Notes: generated by a model from the sequence alone, not told the origin. Positions 50,842 through 61,217 are shown, numbered from the stretch's first letter. The stretch is DNA of 64,000 nucleotides from Candidatus Nitrososphaera evergladensis SR1 (GCF_000730285.1 NZ_CP007174.1:2418001-2482000), one strand, 5' to 3'. Numbers and translations are program-made.

Positions 50842-53376
50842 TTGGGTGCGCTATTGAACAAGGTTCCACGGGTCAGCTCGGCTCTCAAGGCAGTCGATTT
50901 AAAGCAAGAGCCTGCGCCGCTCATCATAGGCGAGCGCCTCAACACGCTGGGCTCAAAAAAGGCCAAGGCGATGGTGCTAAAGGACGACTTTGACGGCCTC
51001 GCAAACCTTGCAAGGGAGCAGGTAGAAGACGGGGCGCACTGCCTTGACGTCTGCGTCGCAACGACAGAGCGGTCTGACGAGCTGGAATTCATGAAAAAGC
51101 TGGTCAAGCGCCTGAGCCTGGAGGTCGAGGCGCCGCTTGTGATAGACTCGACCGACCCAAAGGTCGTCGAAGCGGCAGTGGAGCAGATACCGGGCAGGCC
51201 GATAATAAACTCGATAAACCTTGAAGGCGACGGGTCGCGCTTTCACGCGCTTGCGCCCATCATGGCAAAGTACGGCCTGCCGGCCATAGCGATGTGCATC
51301 GGGCCAAATGGGATGGCCAAGACCGCCGACGAAAAAGTCGAGACTGCGCAATTGCTGTACGACACTGGCAAGAAATACGGGCTTGAACCCTGGCAGTTCA
51401 TCTTTGACGTGCTCACGTTTACGATTGGAACAGGCGAGGCAGAATACGCGGATTCTGCAAAAAACACGCTTGAAGGGATAAGGCTTGTCAAGCAGAGGTT
51501 CCCAGCTGCGTTTACCACGCTTGGCCTCAGCAACGTCAGCTTTGGGCTGCCGGCAGGCTCCCGCAAGGTTGTAAACTCGGTGTTTTTGTACCACGCCCTA
51601 AAGGCGGGGCTTGACACCGTCATCATCAATGCCCGCGACATAATACCGTACCCTGAAATCGACGCCGAGCAGAGGAAACTTGCAGAGGATCTCATTTTCA
51701 ACAAGCACCAGAACGCGCTTGCAGACCTCATCGCGTACTTTGAGGGCGAGAAGGCAAAGGTGGCGTCAGGTACAGCCAGCAAGCGTGTCGAAGTTGACCC
51801 GTCGTGGGACGCAGACAGGAAATGCCATTTCCGCATAGTAAACCGGCTGAAGGACGGAATCGAGGCGGACGTCGTGCAGGCAATAGCCGGCCGCGTACCG
51901 GGCGCCAGGGTTGCAGACGGCAAGATAACAGAGGCAGAGAAGGAGGCTGCGCACGAAGCGGCGGTGCAGACGCTAAACGACGTGTTGCTGCCGGCCATGA
52001 AGGAGGTGGGCGACAAGTTTGGCGCAGGCGAACTCATCCTGCCATTTGTGCTGAAATCGGCAGAGTGCATGAAGGCCGCTGTTGCCGAGCTTGAAAAATA
52101 CCTGATAAAGCAGGAAGGCGTGAGCAAGGGCAAGCTGGTGCTGTGCACGGTGTACGGCGACGTGCACGACATTGGCAAGAACCTGGTCAAGACCATCTTC
52201 GCAAACAACGGCTACACGGTCTACGACCTTGGCAAGCAGGTCCCAATGCAAAAGATACTGGAAAAGATTGAAGAGGTCAAGCCAGACGCGGTCGGGCTTT
52301 CTGCGCTGCTAGTGTCGACTTCAAAGCAGATGCAGTATTTCGTGGAGCACGCCCGGCAGAACGGCATGGCCGTCCCGGTGCTTTGCGGAGGAGCCGCTAT
52401 AAACAGCAACTACATCAACAGGATTGCCAAGGACGGAGGCATCTACGGCCCCGGCGTCTTTTACTGCAAGACCGCGTTTGACGGGCTGCGGGCTATGAAC
52501 GCGCTCGTGTCAAAGGAGCAAAGGGCGCAGTTTGTAGGTGACTGGCGGCAAAAGCTAGAGAAATGGACGGAAAGAGAAGCCACTGCGGCTGAAACTGCCA
52601 CCGAGCTGCCGCACAGCGGAATAAAGCCGGTAGAGCCTCCCGTTGCGCCGCACCTCAACAGGCAGGTGAGGCTTGGGCCGGCCGACCTTGATCTAAAAGA
52701 GATCTGGAAGCACATCAGCAAAAAGTCCCTCTTTGTTTTGCAGTGGGGCATGAGGGGCAAGGGTGCAAGCGAAGGCGGCGACCCAGAAAAATTGTTTGCA
52801 GAGTGGACAGGACGCGTCATTGACGAGTGCCTGTTTGAGCCAAGGGCAGTCTACGGGTATTTCCGCTGCCACAACCTGACTCTGGGCAAAAACGGCGCAG
52901 CAGGCAGGCTTGCAGTAGACTTTTCTGACAACAGGCAGGCTGTCTTTGAGTTCCCAAGGTCTTCCAAGGAAAAGCACCTGTGCCTTGCAGACTATTTCGG
53001 ACAGGACGATGTCGCAGCGTTTCAGGCAGTCACCGTCGGCACAAAGGTCACGGAGGTCATCGACAGGTGGAACAAGCAGGACAGCTACGCAGACGCCTAC
53101 TACCTGCACGGCCTTGCGGTAGAGACGGCAGAGGCCATGGCCGAGTGGGTCAACGCCCGCATACGAAAAGAGCTTGGCATCGGCGACAAGCGGGGCTTGC
53201 GCTACAGCTGGGGTTATCCAAGCTGCCCCGACGTGATGCAGCACCACCTCGTTTGGCAGATACTGGAGCCGGAAAAGTCAGGCATGACCCTGACGGAGTC
53301 AGGCCAGATTGTGCCGGACCAGTCCACAGCCGCAATCGTGGTCCACCACCCGCAGGCAGAGTATTTCATCCTGTAA
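50842..53376 (+). CDS. metH: Methionine synthase: pterin, cobalamin and activation domains (MetH without Hcy module)
   Basis: 844 residues. The pterin-binding TIM barrel (about 20-300) contains LIIGERLNTLGSKKAK, VIDSTDPKVVEAAVEQIPG and INSINLEGDGSRF. The cap and Rossmann cobalamin domain (about 370-560) has GDVHDIGKN with His442 as the lower cobalt ligand. The reactivation domain (about 640-844) has RYSWGYPSCPD and GMTLTESGQIVPDQSTA. The homocysteine module is missing here and is encoded at 46315-47277. TTG start with AAATATAGG about 25 bases upstream. It needs a reductase partner and SAM for repair of cob(II)alamin. Confidence 0.96.
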   Translation: MGALLNKVPRVSSALKAVDLKQEPAPLIIGERLNTLGSKKAKAMVLKDDFDGLANLAREQVEDGAHCLDVCVATTERSDELEFMKKLVKRLSLEVEAPLVIDSTDPKVVEAAVEQIPGRPIINSINLEGDGSRFHALAPIMAKYGLPAIAMCIGPNGMAKTADEKVETAQLLYDTGKKYGLEPWQFIFDVLTFTIGTGEAEYADSAKNTLEGIRLVKQRFPAAFTTLGLSNVSFGLPAGSRKVVNSVFLYHALKAGLDTVIINARDIIPYPEIDAEQRKLAEDLIFNKHQNALADLIAYFEGEKAKVASGTASKRVEVDPSWDADRKCHFRIVNRLKDGIEADVVQAIAGRVPGARVADGKITEAEKEAAHEAAVQTLNDVLLPAMKEVGDKFGAGELILPFVLKSAECMKAAVAELEKYLIKQEGVSKGKLVLCTVYGDVHDIGKNLVKTIFANNGYTVYDLGKQVPMQKILEKIEEVKPDAVGLSALLVSTSKQMQYFVEHARQNGMAVPVLCGGAAINSNYINRIAKDGGIYGPGVFYCKTAFDGLRAMNALVSKEQRAQFVGDWRQKLEKWTEREATAAETATELPHSGIKPVEPPVAPHLNRQVRLGPADLDLKEIWKHISKKSLFVLQWGMRGKGASEGGDPEKLFAEWTGRVIDECLFEPRAVYGYFRCHNLTLGKNGAAGRLAVDFSDNRQAVFEFPRSSKEKHLCLADYFGQDDVAAFQAVTVGTKVTEVIDRWNKQDSYADAYYLHGLAVETAEAMAEWVNARIRKELGIGDKRGLRYSWGYPSCPDVMQHHLVWQILEPEKSGMTLTESGQIVPDQSTAAIVVHHPQAEYFIL

Positions 53377-53540
53377 AGAAAGAGCAAGCCGGAAAAATCT
53401 TCTCAATCCATATCTTGATAAGATTAAGAGTATTGAGGTTTATTCCCTAGAAAAGACGCATATCTGGATATATAATTGTCAGCTAATTAGTCTATAAAGA
53501 ACGATAGGCCGGCATTATTTAATGTGTCCCATCAAACTAA

Positions 53541-54797
53541 TTATGTTTGCGAATTGCTTGCGGACATTTTCTTACCACTAAAAAACATCATTGTTAAAGA
53601 CTTGGACAGTTGGTCGATTTTTTGATATTCATCAATTTGCTTCCTTTGGATAGAAGTCACTTTGGTCGCCAGAGCTGCAAATTCTTCTTGTAGTTTAAGT
53701 GGAGGCAGCATTATTTCCAAGCTCTTGATCTCTTTGATGCCTAAGTCGGGAACACCTATTCCTCTAGTTTTCCTGTCTGCTTGAAGCTTTACGAATTGAG
53801 TGTTCAAAATATTCTTCAAAAATATTGGATGAATCAACTGTCGATCTGGCTTGAGTAGTGCTAAACTATAAGATATGCTGAATTCAGTATTGGTCTCGAC
53901 TAGCCGTGCTATTCCATAATTGACTCCAATTCTTGTATAGAGAACATCACCTTGCTGAGGTCTACATCGCTGAATCAACCTCACGTGGTCATCTTTAGAA
54001 ATGAACTTGACATCTGAAAAATCAATATAATCACCTTTTGTTAGGTTCATAACGGAAATGAACGGAATACCCTCATCTACTGCCTTCGGCATTTTATGAA
54101 TGATATCTGTGATTTGTATGCATACATCCTGTATTAGGACTCTCTTCCACCCCAATGAATTGCTGAATAGATCACCGAACATTTTGAAGAAAATTGAGTC
54201 TACTAAATGAGAACATCTTGTATTTATCAGACGGCGTTTTGCTTGTAATCTGCATGCTTTCTCCAAAACAGAAGCAATCACTATTTGTTCAGGCAAAGGT
54301 GGAAGAGGAATCAATAATTTACGCAACGAAGTTCTTGAGACTTCCTTGAACGTAGTGCCATTCGCTAATTGTTCTATTTGTGGTTTAAGAGATCTTAACA
54401 AATGTAGTGCATAAAGGTTATCAATTGTATCTCTACAGATAAGCGTAGCAAATCCCTGATTTGTGACAACAGGAACCTCATTTATCGCACAGAAACCAAT
54501 GGTTGCTCTGCTGGTCATCAGAACAGAACCGGAAGGTATTAGCTTTGCAGAAATCGCTTTGAGTCCTTTCTTGGTGATTCGTTTAGCAGTATTCCGAATA
54601 GTGCTATGCCCATCCAGTTTTGTGATGTCAGTGGGTGTTACAAAAGGGATATCACCGTTCCAGTATTCGGTCACGCTAGTTAAGGGGGTCGCACCACCGA
54701 CGATTTCTGCAACTTCTTCCAGCCGGACCACTTTCCAATGTTCCGGCAAATCGCCAATCTCTGTAGGTTTACTATTCGGACCGTTCATCGTGTGCAT
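53541..54797 (-). CDS. hsdS: Type I restriction-modification specificity subunit
   Basis: 418 residues. Two target-recognition halves, each starting or ending in conserved HsdS segments: DLPEHWKVVRLEEVAEIVGG at the N-terminus, IPLPPLPEQIVIASVLEKAC in the middle, and MLPPLKLQEEFAALATKVTS near the end. The two-half structure determines a bipartite DNA target that cannot be read from sequence. Overlaps hsdM by 26 bases and shares the operon promoter. Strongly AT-rich codons. Confidence 0.96.
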   Translation of the reverse strand: MHTMNGPNSKPTEIGDLPEHWKVVRLEEVAEIVGGATPLTSVTEYWNGDIPFVTPTDITKLDGHSTIRNTAKRITKKGLKAISAKLIPSGSVLMTSRATIGFCAINEVPVVTNQGFATLICRDTIDNLYALHLLRSLKPQIEQLANGTTFKEVSRTSLRKLLIPLPPLPEQIVIASVLEKACRLQAKRRLINTRCSHLVDSIFFKMFGDLFSNSLGWKRVLIQDVCIQITDIIHKMPKAVDEGIPFISVMNLTKGDYIDFSDVKFISKDDHVRLIQRCRPQQGDVLYTRIGVNYGIARLVETNTEFSISYSLALLKPDRQLIHPIFLKNILNTQFVKLQADRKTRGIGVPDLGIKEIKSLEIMLPPLKLQEEFAALATKVTSIQRKQIDEYQKIDQLSKSLTMMFFSGKKMSASNSQT

Positions 54798-56310
54798 TCC
54801 ATGACCTTATTTGATGCTGTTCAATTACGTCATTTAATGCTCTGAGTTCACTTTGTATCTCATTCTCTAAATTTAGAATTTGATTGAGCAATACGGAGGG
54901 GTCTTCATATTTTGTTTCTAATCTGACTGAAGGCTTGTATCGATTCGCAGATAATGAATAATCATTATCAACTATCTGCTGATATGAAGCTACCCAGGTT
55001 CTCTCATTATCTACTTGCTTCTTCGACCATTTCTTGATTATATCAGGTATGTCGTTTCTGTAAGGAGTTGGCACTCTCTTATCATCTAGTGAGTAACCGT
55101 CGGCAGTAGTCCCATAGAACCACACCTGCTCAGTCCTTCCACCCTTAGTGAACAGCACTATTGATGTGGCGACGCCTGCATATGGCTTAAAGACGCCTGC
55201 AGGCAGCGATATGATTCCTTCAACCTGGCAATTCTCTACCAGAATTTTTCTAATATTCTTGTGGGCATTACTATTTGCAAATAAAGCTCCTTCTGGAACT
55301 ATGACTGCACATCTTCCACCCCTATGTAGAATATTATGCATTAGCTCAAGAAAGAGTAATTCAGTCTTTGCGGTTCTTATTTGAAAATTATCATTTATTG
55401 TAGACTCATCAACGAAGCCAGTAAAAGGAGGATTTGCCAAAACCACATCATAAAGCTCCTTCTGATCAAAACTCTTTGAAATAGAATCCGCATATCGGAT
55501 GTTAGGATGCTCTACCCCGTGCAAGATCATATTCATTAACGCAATTCTTATCATAGTAGTGTCCACCTCAAAACCGTAGAATGTTTCGTTTCGAAGCAGT
55601 TTCCAGTGAGCTTTGTTTACAATCTTATCTCCTACAAGATTATGTGGAACTCCATTTGCATCTCGTTCAATTATATCATGACTGGTATTTGCAGCTAGAA
55701 TGTGTTCATAAGCACCTATAAGAAATCCAGCTGTACCACAGGCAGGGTCACAAATTTTTTCTCCTATCTTTGGATCAATTAGTGTAACCATCAATCTAAT
55801 GATGTGTCGCGGTGTCCTAAATTGCCCATTCTTTCCGGAAGTCTGTAATTGGCTGAGCAAATGCTCATATATGTCACCCTGAACATCTTGATTCTGTGCA
55901 GTAATGTTGATCTTATCAATAATTGCAACTGCCTCTTGCAGCAGCTGAGGCTTTGGAATAACGAAAACAGCGTCTTTCATATATTGAGCAAAGAGAGCGT
56001 CATCCCCGTTATGAATGGTCTTGATAAATTCGAAGACCTTATCTCTAACATGCTTTAGCATAGAATCAGCATTATAATGCTTCCAGTGTGACCATTTGCA
56101 ATCTTCATGGCCTTTGAATACCGATACATAGGACATATCTTTTCGCTGGGAAGCCCTTTTTGCATGTAGATTATCTAGATCTTCTAGCCTCTTCATGAAA
56201 ATCAAGTATGACATTTGTTCTATGGCTGTTAACGGATTCGTTATGCCTCCAGCCCAAAACTTGTTCCAGAGTGAGTCAATATGTTGTTTTAGCTCTGCAG
56301 ATAAAGCCAT
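54772..56310 (-). CDS. hsdM: Type I restriction-modification methyltransferase subunit
   Basis: 512 residues. N-terminal HsdM helical domain (LWNKFWAGGITNPLTAIEQM), SAM site KICDPACGTAGFLIGAYEHI, catalytic NPPF in VLANPPFTGFVDE, and KTELLFLELMHNILHRGGRC. N6-adenine methylation that protects host DNA. Lies 15 bases after hsdR and overlaps hsdS. Confidence 0.97.
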   Translation of the reverse strand: MALSAELKQHIDSLWNKFWAGGITNPLTAIEQMSYLIFMKRLEDLDNLHAKRASQRKDMSYVSVFKGHEDCKWSHWKHYNADSMLKHVRDKVFEFIKTIHNGDDALFAQYMKDAVFVIPKPQLLQEAVAIIDKINITAQNQDVQGDIYEHLLSQLQTSGKNGQFRTPRHIIRLMVTLIDPKIGEKICDPACGTAGFLIGAYEHILAANTSHDIIERDANGVPHNLVGDKIVNKAHWKLLRNETFYGFEVDTTMIRIALMNMILHGVEHPNIRYADSISKSFDQKELYDVVLANPPFTGFVDESTINDNFQIRTAKTELLFLELMHNILHRGGRCAVIVPEGALFANSNAHKNIRKILVENCQVEGIISLPAGVFKPYAGVATSIVLFTKGGRTEQVWFYGTTADGYSLDDKRVPTPYRNDIPDIIKKWSKKQVDNERTWVASYQQIVDNDYSLSANRYKPSVRLETKYEDPSVLLNQILNLENEIQSELRALNDVIEQHQIRSWNAHDERSE

Positions 56311-56325
56311 CTATTCCTTGAACGC

Positions 56326-59124
56326 CTAATTTTCAAGCTTGTTGCAGAGTTGTACTAACTCATGAAGCTCTTCTTGACTGAATAACGGAATAGGTGCATC
56401 AGCACCAAAGTTCGTAAAAGGCGATTCAAAAAGATCGTCTAGTTCTATGTGCTTCTTTTTGGTAAAAACCGTCTGCAAAGTTCGAAGAAAGTTCACTTGG
56501 TTGGCATTTAAATAATTTCGCTCAATCATATAGGTCTTGAAGGCTTCAGATATCTTATCCTGAGGAGATGCAAATCGGTAAAGTCCCAGGATATGCTTTA
56601 CAAAATCGACTATCGTCGCTCTTTTCTGCGAATAGACCTTTCTTAACAGTTCTTCAGTAATGAATAGGTCGGGGCTGTTCAGCTTGTCTTCTAAATCATG
56701 CAAGTCCTCTTCTGTTAGTTGCTGGTTTGTTTGCAACTTCTTGACGACCTCATTGTCGAATGCAAGTCGCTTGATGTGCGCCTCAACTTTCTCCTTGTAG
56801 ACATCAATGTATTCTTCCTTTGCGGGAAAACCGTAGAGTATCTTCTTCCTTTCTTGGATAAGGTCATCTATGTCTAAAACTATCTTTGGGACAGGTTCTG
56901 GACGAACATTATCCATAATTTCTACTAACTGTTCTTGCATAGCCATAGCGTCCTTGTATTCGATAAACTTCCAGTAGTTCTTACTTAGTATCTGGTCTAT
57001 GATGATTTCCTTTCTTTCAACTTCCTTTATTGTCCGGGGAAGACGCATTAGGTAGTCGCCTATCGTTTCCTTGGCCCTTTCAAATTCCTCATTATTTTTT
57101 GTCAGAATCGCCAGTCCTAGCTGTTCTGTCTTTAACCTGAAAGTTTCTCTATTAATGTTAATATCGCTAGCATATCGCATCAGTGGTGCAATCTTTTCCT
57201 TTAGAAAAACAACCTCATCCTCTATCGCAATATTGTCAAAGAGTTTGCCTTGAGTAACGATTTCAACATCCCGTAGTCTTTCTCTAATATTTGCTGAATC
57301 TTTGGGTAGCTCATCTACACTCTTGATAAGCTTTGCCAGAACTGCTTCGGCATTTTGTAGGTCGCCATTGCGTTTGAAGTATTGGTATTGCTGCAGCCTC
57401 ACAAGGAATATCTTTGTAGGTAATGCTTCAGATGATGTGGAGATTTTTCCTTCAGGGTGCATGTCAAAAAATTCAAAATTCTTCCAAAAATCAAATATTA
57501 GAAATTCGGTTTTTTTACCATCCGGTAACCAGTCATGGTTCTTGCAAGCCTCATTGCTGCGTGTGCCCCTTCCAATCATCTGCCAAAACTTGATGTTAGA
57601 GAACACAGGCTTGGCAAATACAAGATTGCAAACTTCAGGAATATCAACTCCCGTATCTAGCATGTCTACCGAAATTGCAATCCGTGGATAGTTTTCCCTC
57701 TTGAACTGCCGCAGGGTTTCCTGAGCTCTAGAATCTTCAGAGACAATAACATTAGCAAGTCGTCCTCTATGCTCAGGATAAAGCCTCTCTATAGACTCCC
57801 AGAGCCTTTTTGCATGTTTTTTGGATATTGCAAAAATGATAGTCTTAGCAGGCAGAGTTCCAGACTTGTCCTTCAAGCTATACTCATAGTATTCGCAAAT
57901 TATTGCCTCGTTTGTTCCTGTAACGATAACACGCTTTTCTATTTCAGTTCCTTCAAAATCAAGATCTTCTTCATCCTTGCCCTCTGCAAGTAGTTTCTTC
58001 TTTACTTCTTCAGGAATGTCTTTGCTCTTAATTCCTTCAATCTGAAAGTGTGTTTGTGCCTCATGAACTTTAAAGTCAACAAGATAGCCGTCATGTACGG
58101 CTTGTTCATAAGTGTAGAGTGCAGTAGGTTTGCCATCGAGGCAGTCAAAAAATCTGAATGTATCCCGATCGATCAATTGTGCAGGGGTAGCAGTAAGTCC
58201 AATTTGGATGCAGTCAAAGTATGTGAACACATCCTTCCATTTGTTGTAAATTGATCTATGAGCCTCGTCAGAGATAATGACATCAAAGTCCCCTATTGAA
58301 AAATCACGATAGCATTCCATGAAGGTTTGGATTGTTGATGCATACAGTCGATGGTTTTTCAGGTCTACATCTCCGGAGAATACCTTAGTCTTGGATTCAC
58401 TTGGGAAGAATATTTTGAATCCTTCCTCGTATGCCTGGTCCCTTAGCGCCTTTCTGTCTGCAAGGAACAATATTTTCTGAGCCCTGTTTGAGCGTAACAA
58501 GATGTCAATTAGTGACATAGCAACCCTGGTTTTTCCGGTCCCCGTTGCCTGCACGATTAGGAACTTTCGTCTACCCCTCCCAATGCCCTCAAGAACGCGT
58601 TTTATGGACTCAATTTGATATGGCCTGTCAGTAATCTCCCTATTGATGGGAATCTCTTCAAAGTCCTTTTTTGAGATATTTTGAAAGCGTAGTCGTTCAA
58701 GTGCATCTCGGCCATGAAAACCCTTGACCATTCGGGGGTTGTCGTGGGGCTTATTCCAGAACCAAATCTCATAACCGTTCGTAAAATAAATGAAAATATC
58801 TTTGCCTGTCTGGTTCTTTATATCTTGAGCATACAGCTCGGCTTGTTTCTCGCCAAGTATTGGGTCTTTGGATGTCTTTTTGGCCTCTATTACTGCCAGA
58901 GGGTCACCGCTGCCGTCCAATAATAGATAATCGGCATACTTGCTATCTTTCTCATTTTTCAGAGTATCTGAAACAGTCCTATACAACTGCGATTTAAAGT
59001 CTGATTGTAGGGTATCTACTTCCAAGATTGCCTGAGAGACATTCTTGACATCCCATCCCGCCTCCTTTAACAGAACATCGATCTTTTCTCTTCTCGTGAG
59101 AAACTCAGAGTCGGTCGTCACCAA
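56326..59124 (-). CDS. hsdR: Type I restriction enzyme motor/nuclease subunit
   Basis: 932 residues. N-terminal PD-(D/E)XK nuclease (Asp65, Glu80-x-Lys82 in VIEAKKTSKDP), followed by an SF2 translocase with Walker A LIVQATGTGKTRVAMS, Walker B SDEAHRSIYNKW, GLTATPAQL and MLDTGVDIPEVCNL, and a C-terminal helical domain. The operon reads R-M-S. TAATTTACA (about 59145-59153, minus strand) is a plausible TATA box. Confidence 0.97.
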   Translation of the reverse strand: MVTTDSEFLTRREKIDVLLKEAGWDVKNVSQAILEVDTLQSDFKSQLYRTVSDTLKNEKDSKYADYLLLDGSGDPLAVIEAKKTSKDPILGEKQAELYAQDIKNQTGKDIFIYFTNGYEIWFWNKPHDNPRMVKGFHGRDALERLRFQNISKKDFEEIPINREITDRPYQIESIKRVLEGIGRGRRKFLIVQATGTGKTRVAMSLIDILLRSNRAQKILFLADRKALRDQAYEEGFKIFFPSESKTKVFSGDVDLKNHRLYASTIQTFMECYRDFSIGDFDVIISDEAHRSIYNKWKDVFTYFDCIQIGLTATPAQLIDRDTFRFFDCLDGKPTALYTYEQAVHDGYLVDFKVHEAQTHFQIEGIKSKDIPEEVKKKLLAEGKDEEDLDFEGTEIEKRVIVTGTNEAIICEYYEYSLKDKSGTLPAKTIIFAISKKHAKRLWESIERLYPEHRGRLANVIVSEDSRAQETLRQFKRENYPRIAISVDMLDTGVDIPEVCNLVFAKPVFSNIKFWQMIGRGTRSNEACKNHDWLPDGKKTEFLIFDFWKNFEFFDMHPEGKISTSSEALPTKIFLVRLQQYQYFKRNGDLQNAEAVLAKLIKSVDELPKDSANIRERLRDVEIVTQGKLFDNIAIEDEVVFLKEKIAPLMRYASDININRETFRLKTEQLGLAILTKNNEEFERAKETIGDYLMRLPRTIKEVERKEIIIDQILSKNYWKFIEYKDAMAMQEQLVEIMDNVRPEPVPKIVLDIDDLIQERKKILYGFPAKEEYIDVYKEKVEAHIKRLAFDNEVVKKLQTNQQLTEEDLHDLEDKLNSPDLFITEELLRKVYSQKRATIVDFVKHILGLYRFASPQDKISEAFKTYMIERNYLNANQVNFLRTLQTVFTKKKHIELDDLFESPFTNFGADAPIPLFSQEELHELVQLCNKLEN

Positions 59125-59408
59125 AACTAGGTCCCAGTACGGGACAATGTAAATTAGCCGATAGAAAAAGATTACCTATATTTACCCAGTAAGATGCTCT
59201 ATATGAAGCCTTCTTACCTGCAACTGTCGTACTCTCATTGTTCTCCGATTCGGCATCTATCCTAGAGATTAATAGCTTGCAAAGATTGGATTATCATCAT
59301 TATTGCACAGTCCTGTCACTTCAGTCTGTTCGTAAAGCTAAGCGACTTCATCTATTGGATGGTTTCTAAATAAAGGGGTTTGCATAGTCAGCCCAAGACA
59401 GTTTGAAT

Positions 59409-60080
59409 TTATTCTCCGGCTTTCTGAACTTCATATGCAACTTCAAAATGACCATCGCAATTAATCATCGAGTCAGGATAGTCATTAGGATGGTAGCCTA
59501 AACCGTAATTTTTTTCCCTAATAAGCGATGCATAGTACACTCCTATTGCAAGGTTTTTCTGCTTTGCGAAATAGTCTATTGTTGCTTCAACTGCTTGGGT
59601 TGTAGCCTCTCTTGCCAATGGCACTGTAACTGGACCCGTTGGACCTGAAAATATCTGTATTAGCGAACCGGCTATTGTTCCAATTCCTTTAGCGACAAAG
59701 TTTTCCTTGAGCAGTTGAGCAAACTGGCGGGTCTCCTCGGTGTCGCGGACTGCAACCAGATACAAGTTTAGGAAACCTTGTGGCCGGCCACGGAATAGCA
59801 ATACTCCAAGGTCTGGGTCTATTGACAGTGTAGCACCTTTCTTGACTTGTGGAAATTTGTCCTGTCTGCTCCAAAAGGGAGTACCAGATTTCATGTCTGG
59901 AAGACCGTTTACTACAATGGAATAAAGGATGACGTCGGTTGCGCCAAAAAGTTTCCTTGTTTCAAGAATTCGAACTTTGAGCAGCGATAAAGCACAGCTG
60001 CCATTGTAGTATTCAGGCTCCACAAGGTGTTCAACTCCGCCAGAAAAAGCTTGCTCGTCAACTCGAAGCCAGCCTGTCAC
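59409..60080 (-). CDS. Unrecognised protein in the defence island
   Basis: 223 residues from GTG 60080. Segments: LSLLKVRILETRKLFGATDV then ILYSIVVNGLPDMKSGTPFW, VLLFRGRPQGFLNLYLVAVR, an Ala/Ile-rich hydrophobic stretch GTIAGSLIQIFSGPTGPVTV and TQAVEATIDYFAKQKNLAIG, and a polar C-terminus rich in aromatic residues. The hydrophobic central region could be membrane-active, as in some toxins, but there is no proof. Preceded by the TPR protein gene on the same strand. Confidence 0.72.
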   Translation of the reverse strand: MTGWLRVDEQAFSGGVEHLVEPEYYNGSCALSLLKVRILETRKLFGATDVILYSIVVNGLPDMKSGTPFWSRQDKFPQVKKGATLSIDPDLGVLLFRGRPQGFLNLYLVAVRDTEETRQFAQLLKENFVAKGIGTIAGSLIQIFSGPTGPVTVPLAREATTQAVEATIDYFAKQKNLAIGVYYASLIREKNYGLGYHPNDYPDSMINCDGHFEVAYEVQKAGE

Positions 60081-60188
60081 GACTTGTCAAGTAACAAATC
60101 CAATGTCTTAAATTTTTCTTGCAATTAATCTCATTCGCCCTGAAGTCCTAAGTTTCTCTTTGTTAAATTAAGCACCAGGAAAAGCATG

Positions 60189-61217
60189 TTAAAGAAAAAG
60201 AGGACCCTCTCTTACGACTTTTTGGAAATTATGGTCACCCCATGCAGGCCGGAATCGCTCATCATGTGCCGCCATTTTGCCAAAATCAGAATTATATCTC
60301 ATGGCCTGATTAAGCCGATAGTAAGCCTCGGGAATTCTGCGATCATCACAGGAAATTCTTGCTTTCTGATATTCTGTGTGTCCTTTTAGAATATGTATCA
60401 AAACGGCAGATGGATTATTGGGAACAGAGTTTGAGTATAATTGTGCAATAGCATCATGGCAACCAAGGGCTTCCTTGTATCGGCCAAGTTTGACTAGTGC
60501 CTGCATCTTATAATCAATAAAATACGGGTCGTTCGGTTGCATAACTAGAGCTTTTTCGAAGCAATCCAAGGCTCTTTTGTAGATCCTCTCATCTTCGCCA
60601 AGATTGTGTAAAGACAAAAATCCTATCCCACTAATTGCAAGAATATTATCGGGCTCATATTCTACTATTTTTTCATAACATCGTAATGCCTTGTCATATT
60701 TTTGGAGTCGCTCATATGCGCGGGCTTCTTCGACCAGCGCAAAAGTGTTGCGTGGATCTAGCTTGAGTAGGGTCTCAAAACATTCTATTGCGTTATCAAA
60801 TCTTCCATCATAATTGCCGGTAACATTCTTTCGATTTAATGCATATCCCTTGCCATAAAGGGCTTCAACATCGTTTGGGTCATGCTTTAACAGAATAGCA
60901 TCAAAATAGCCTATGGCTTCAACATACCGTTCCAATCCATTCAGTGTCTTTCCAAGGTACAATAGAGTAAGTACATTTTCTTCTCTGTCAAGTGCCTTCT
61001 TAAGAAGTTTATACGCTAGCTCGTATTTCTTGTACAGATATAAGATTATACCCTTTTGCTGATTTGCTACTACATTTTCGGGATCAGACGCTAGGATTTC
61101 ATCATAACGTTTTTTTGCATCGAGGAGCATTCCTGCTTTAGAAAATTTTTCTGCCTCATCCAGTAATTTCTGAACACTCTCAACTTTTAAATCAGAGTTG
61201 CTGCCGGATTGTCCCAA
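60189..61217 (-). CDS. TPR-repeat protein
   Basis: 342 residues. About seven tetratricopeptide-like repeats from residue 18 on, such as AGMLLDAKKRYDEILASDPE, YDGRFDNAIECFETLLKLDP and KYDKALRCYEKIVEYEPDN. The Cys/aromatic C-terminus is irregular (FRPAWGDHNFQKVVREGPLF). TPR solenoids assemble complexes; beside a nuclease they may act as scaffold or sensor. AT-rich codons. Confidence 0.85.
   Translation of the reverse strand: MGQSGSNSDLKVESVQKLLDEAEKFSKAGMLLDAKKRYDEILASDPENVVANQQKGIILYLYKKYELAYKLLKKALDREENVLTLLYLGKTLNGLERYVEAIGYFDAILLKHDPNDVEALYGKGYALNRKNVTGNYDGRFDNAIECFETLLKLDPRNTFALVEEARAYERLQKYDKALRCYEKIVEYEPDNILAISGIGFLSLHNLGEDERIYKRALDCFEKALVMQPNDPYFIDYKMQALVKLGRYKEALGCHDAIAQLYSNSVPNNPSAVLIHILKGHTEYQKARISCDDRRIPEAYYRLNQAMRYNSDFGKMAAHDERFRPAWGDHNFQKVVREGPLFL

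Noticed and set aside
53377-53540. Attachment site or tRNA at the left edge of the defence island
   Set aside because: No tRNA and no clear direct repeat seen; only short inverted repeats that could be a terminator for metH.
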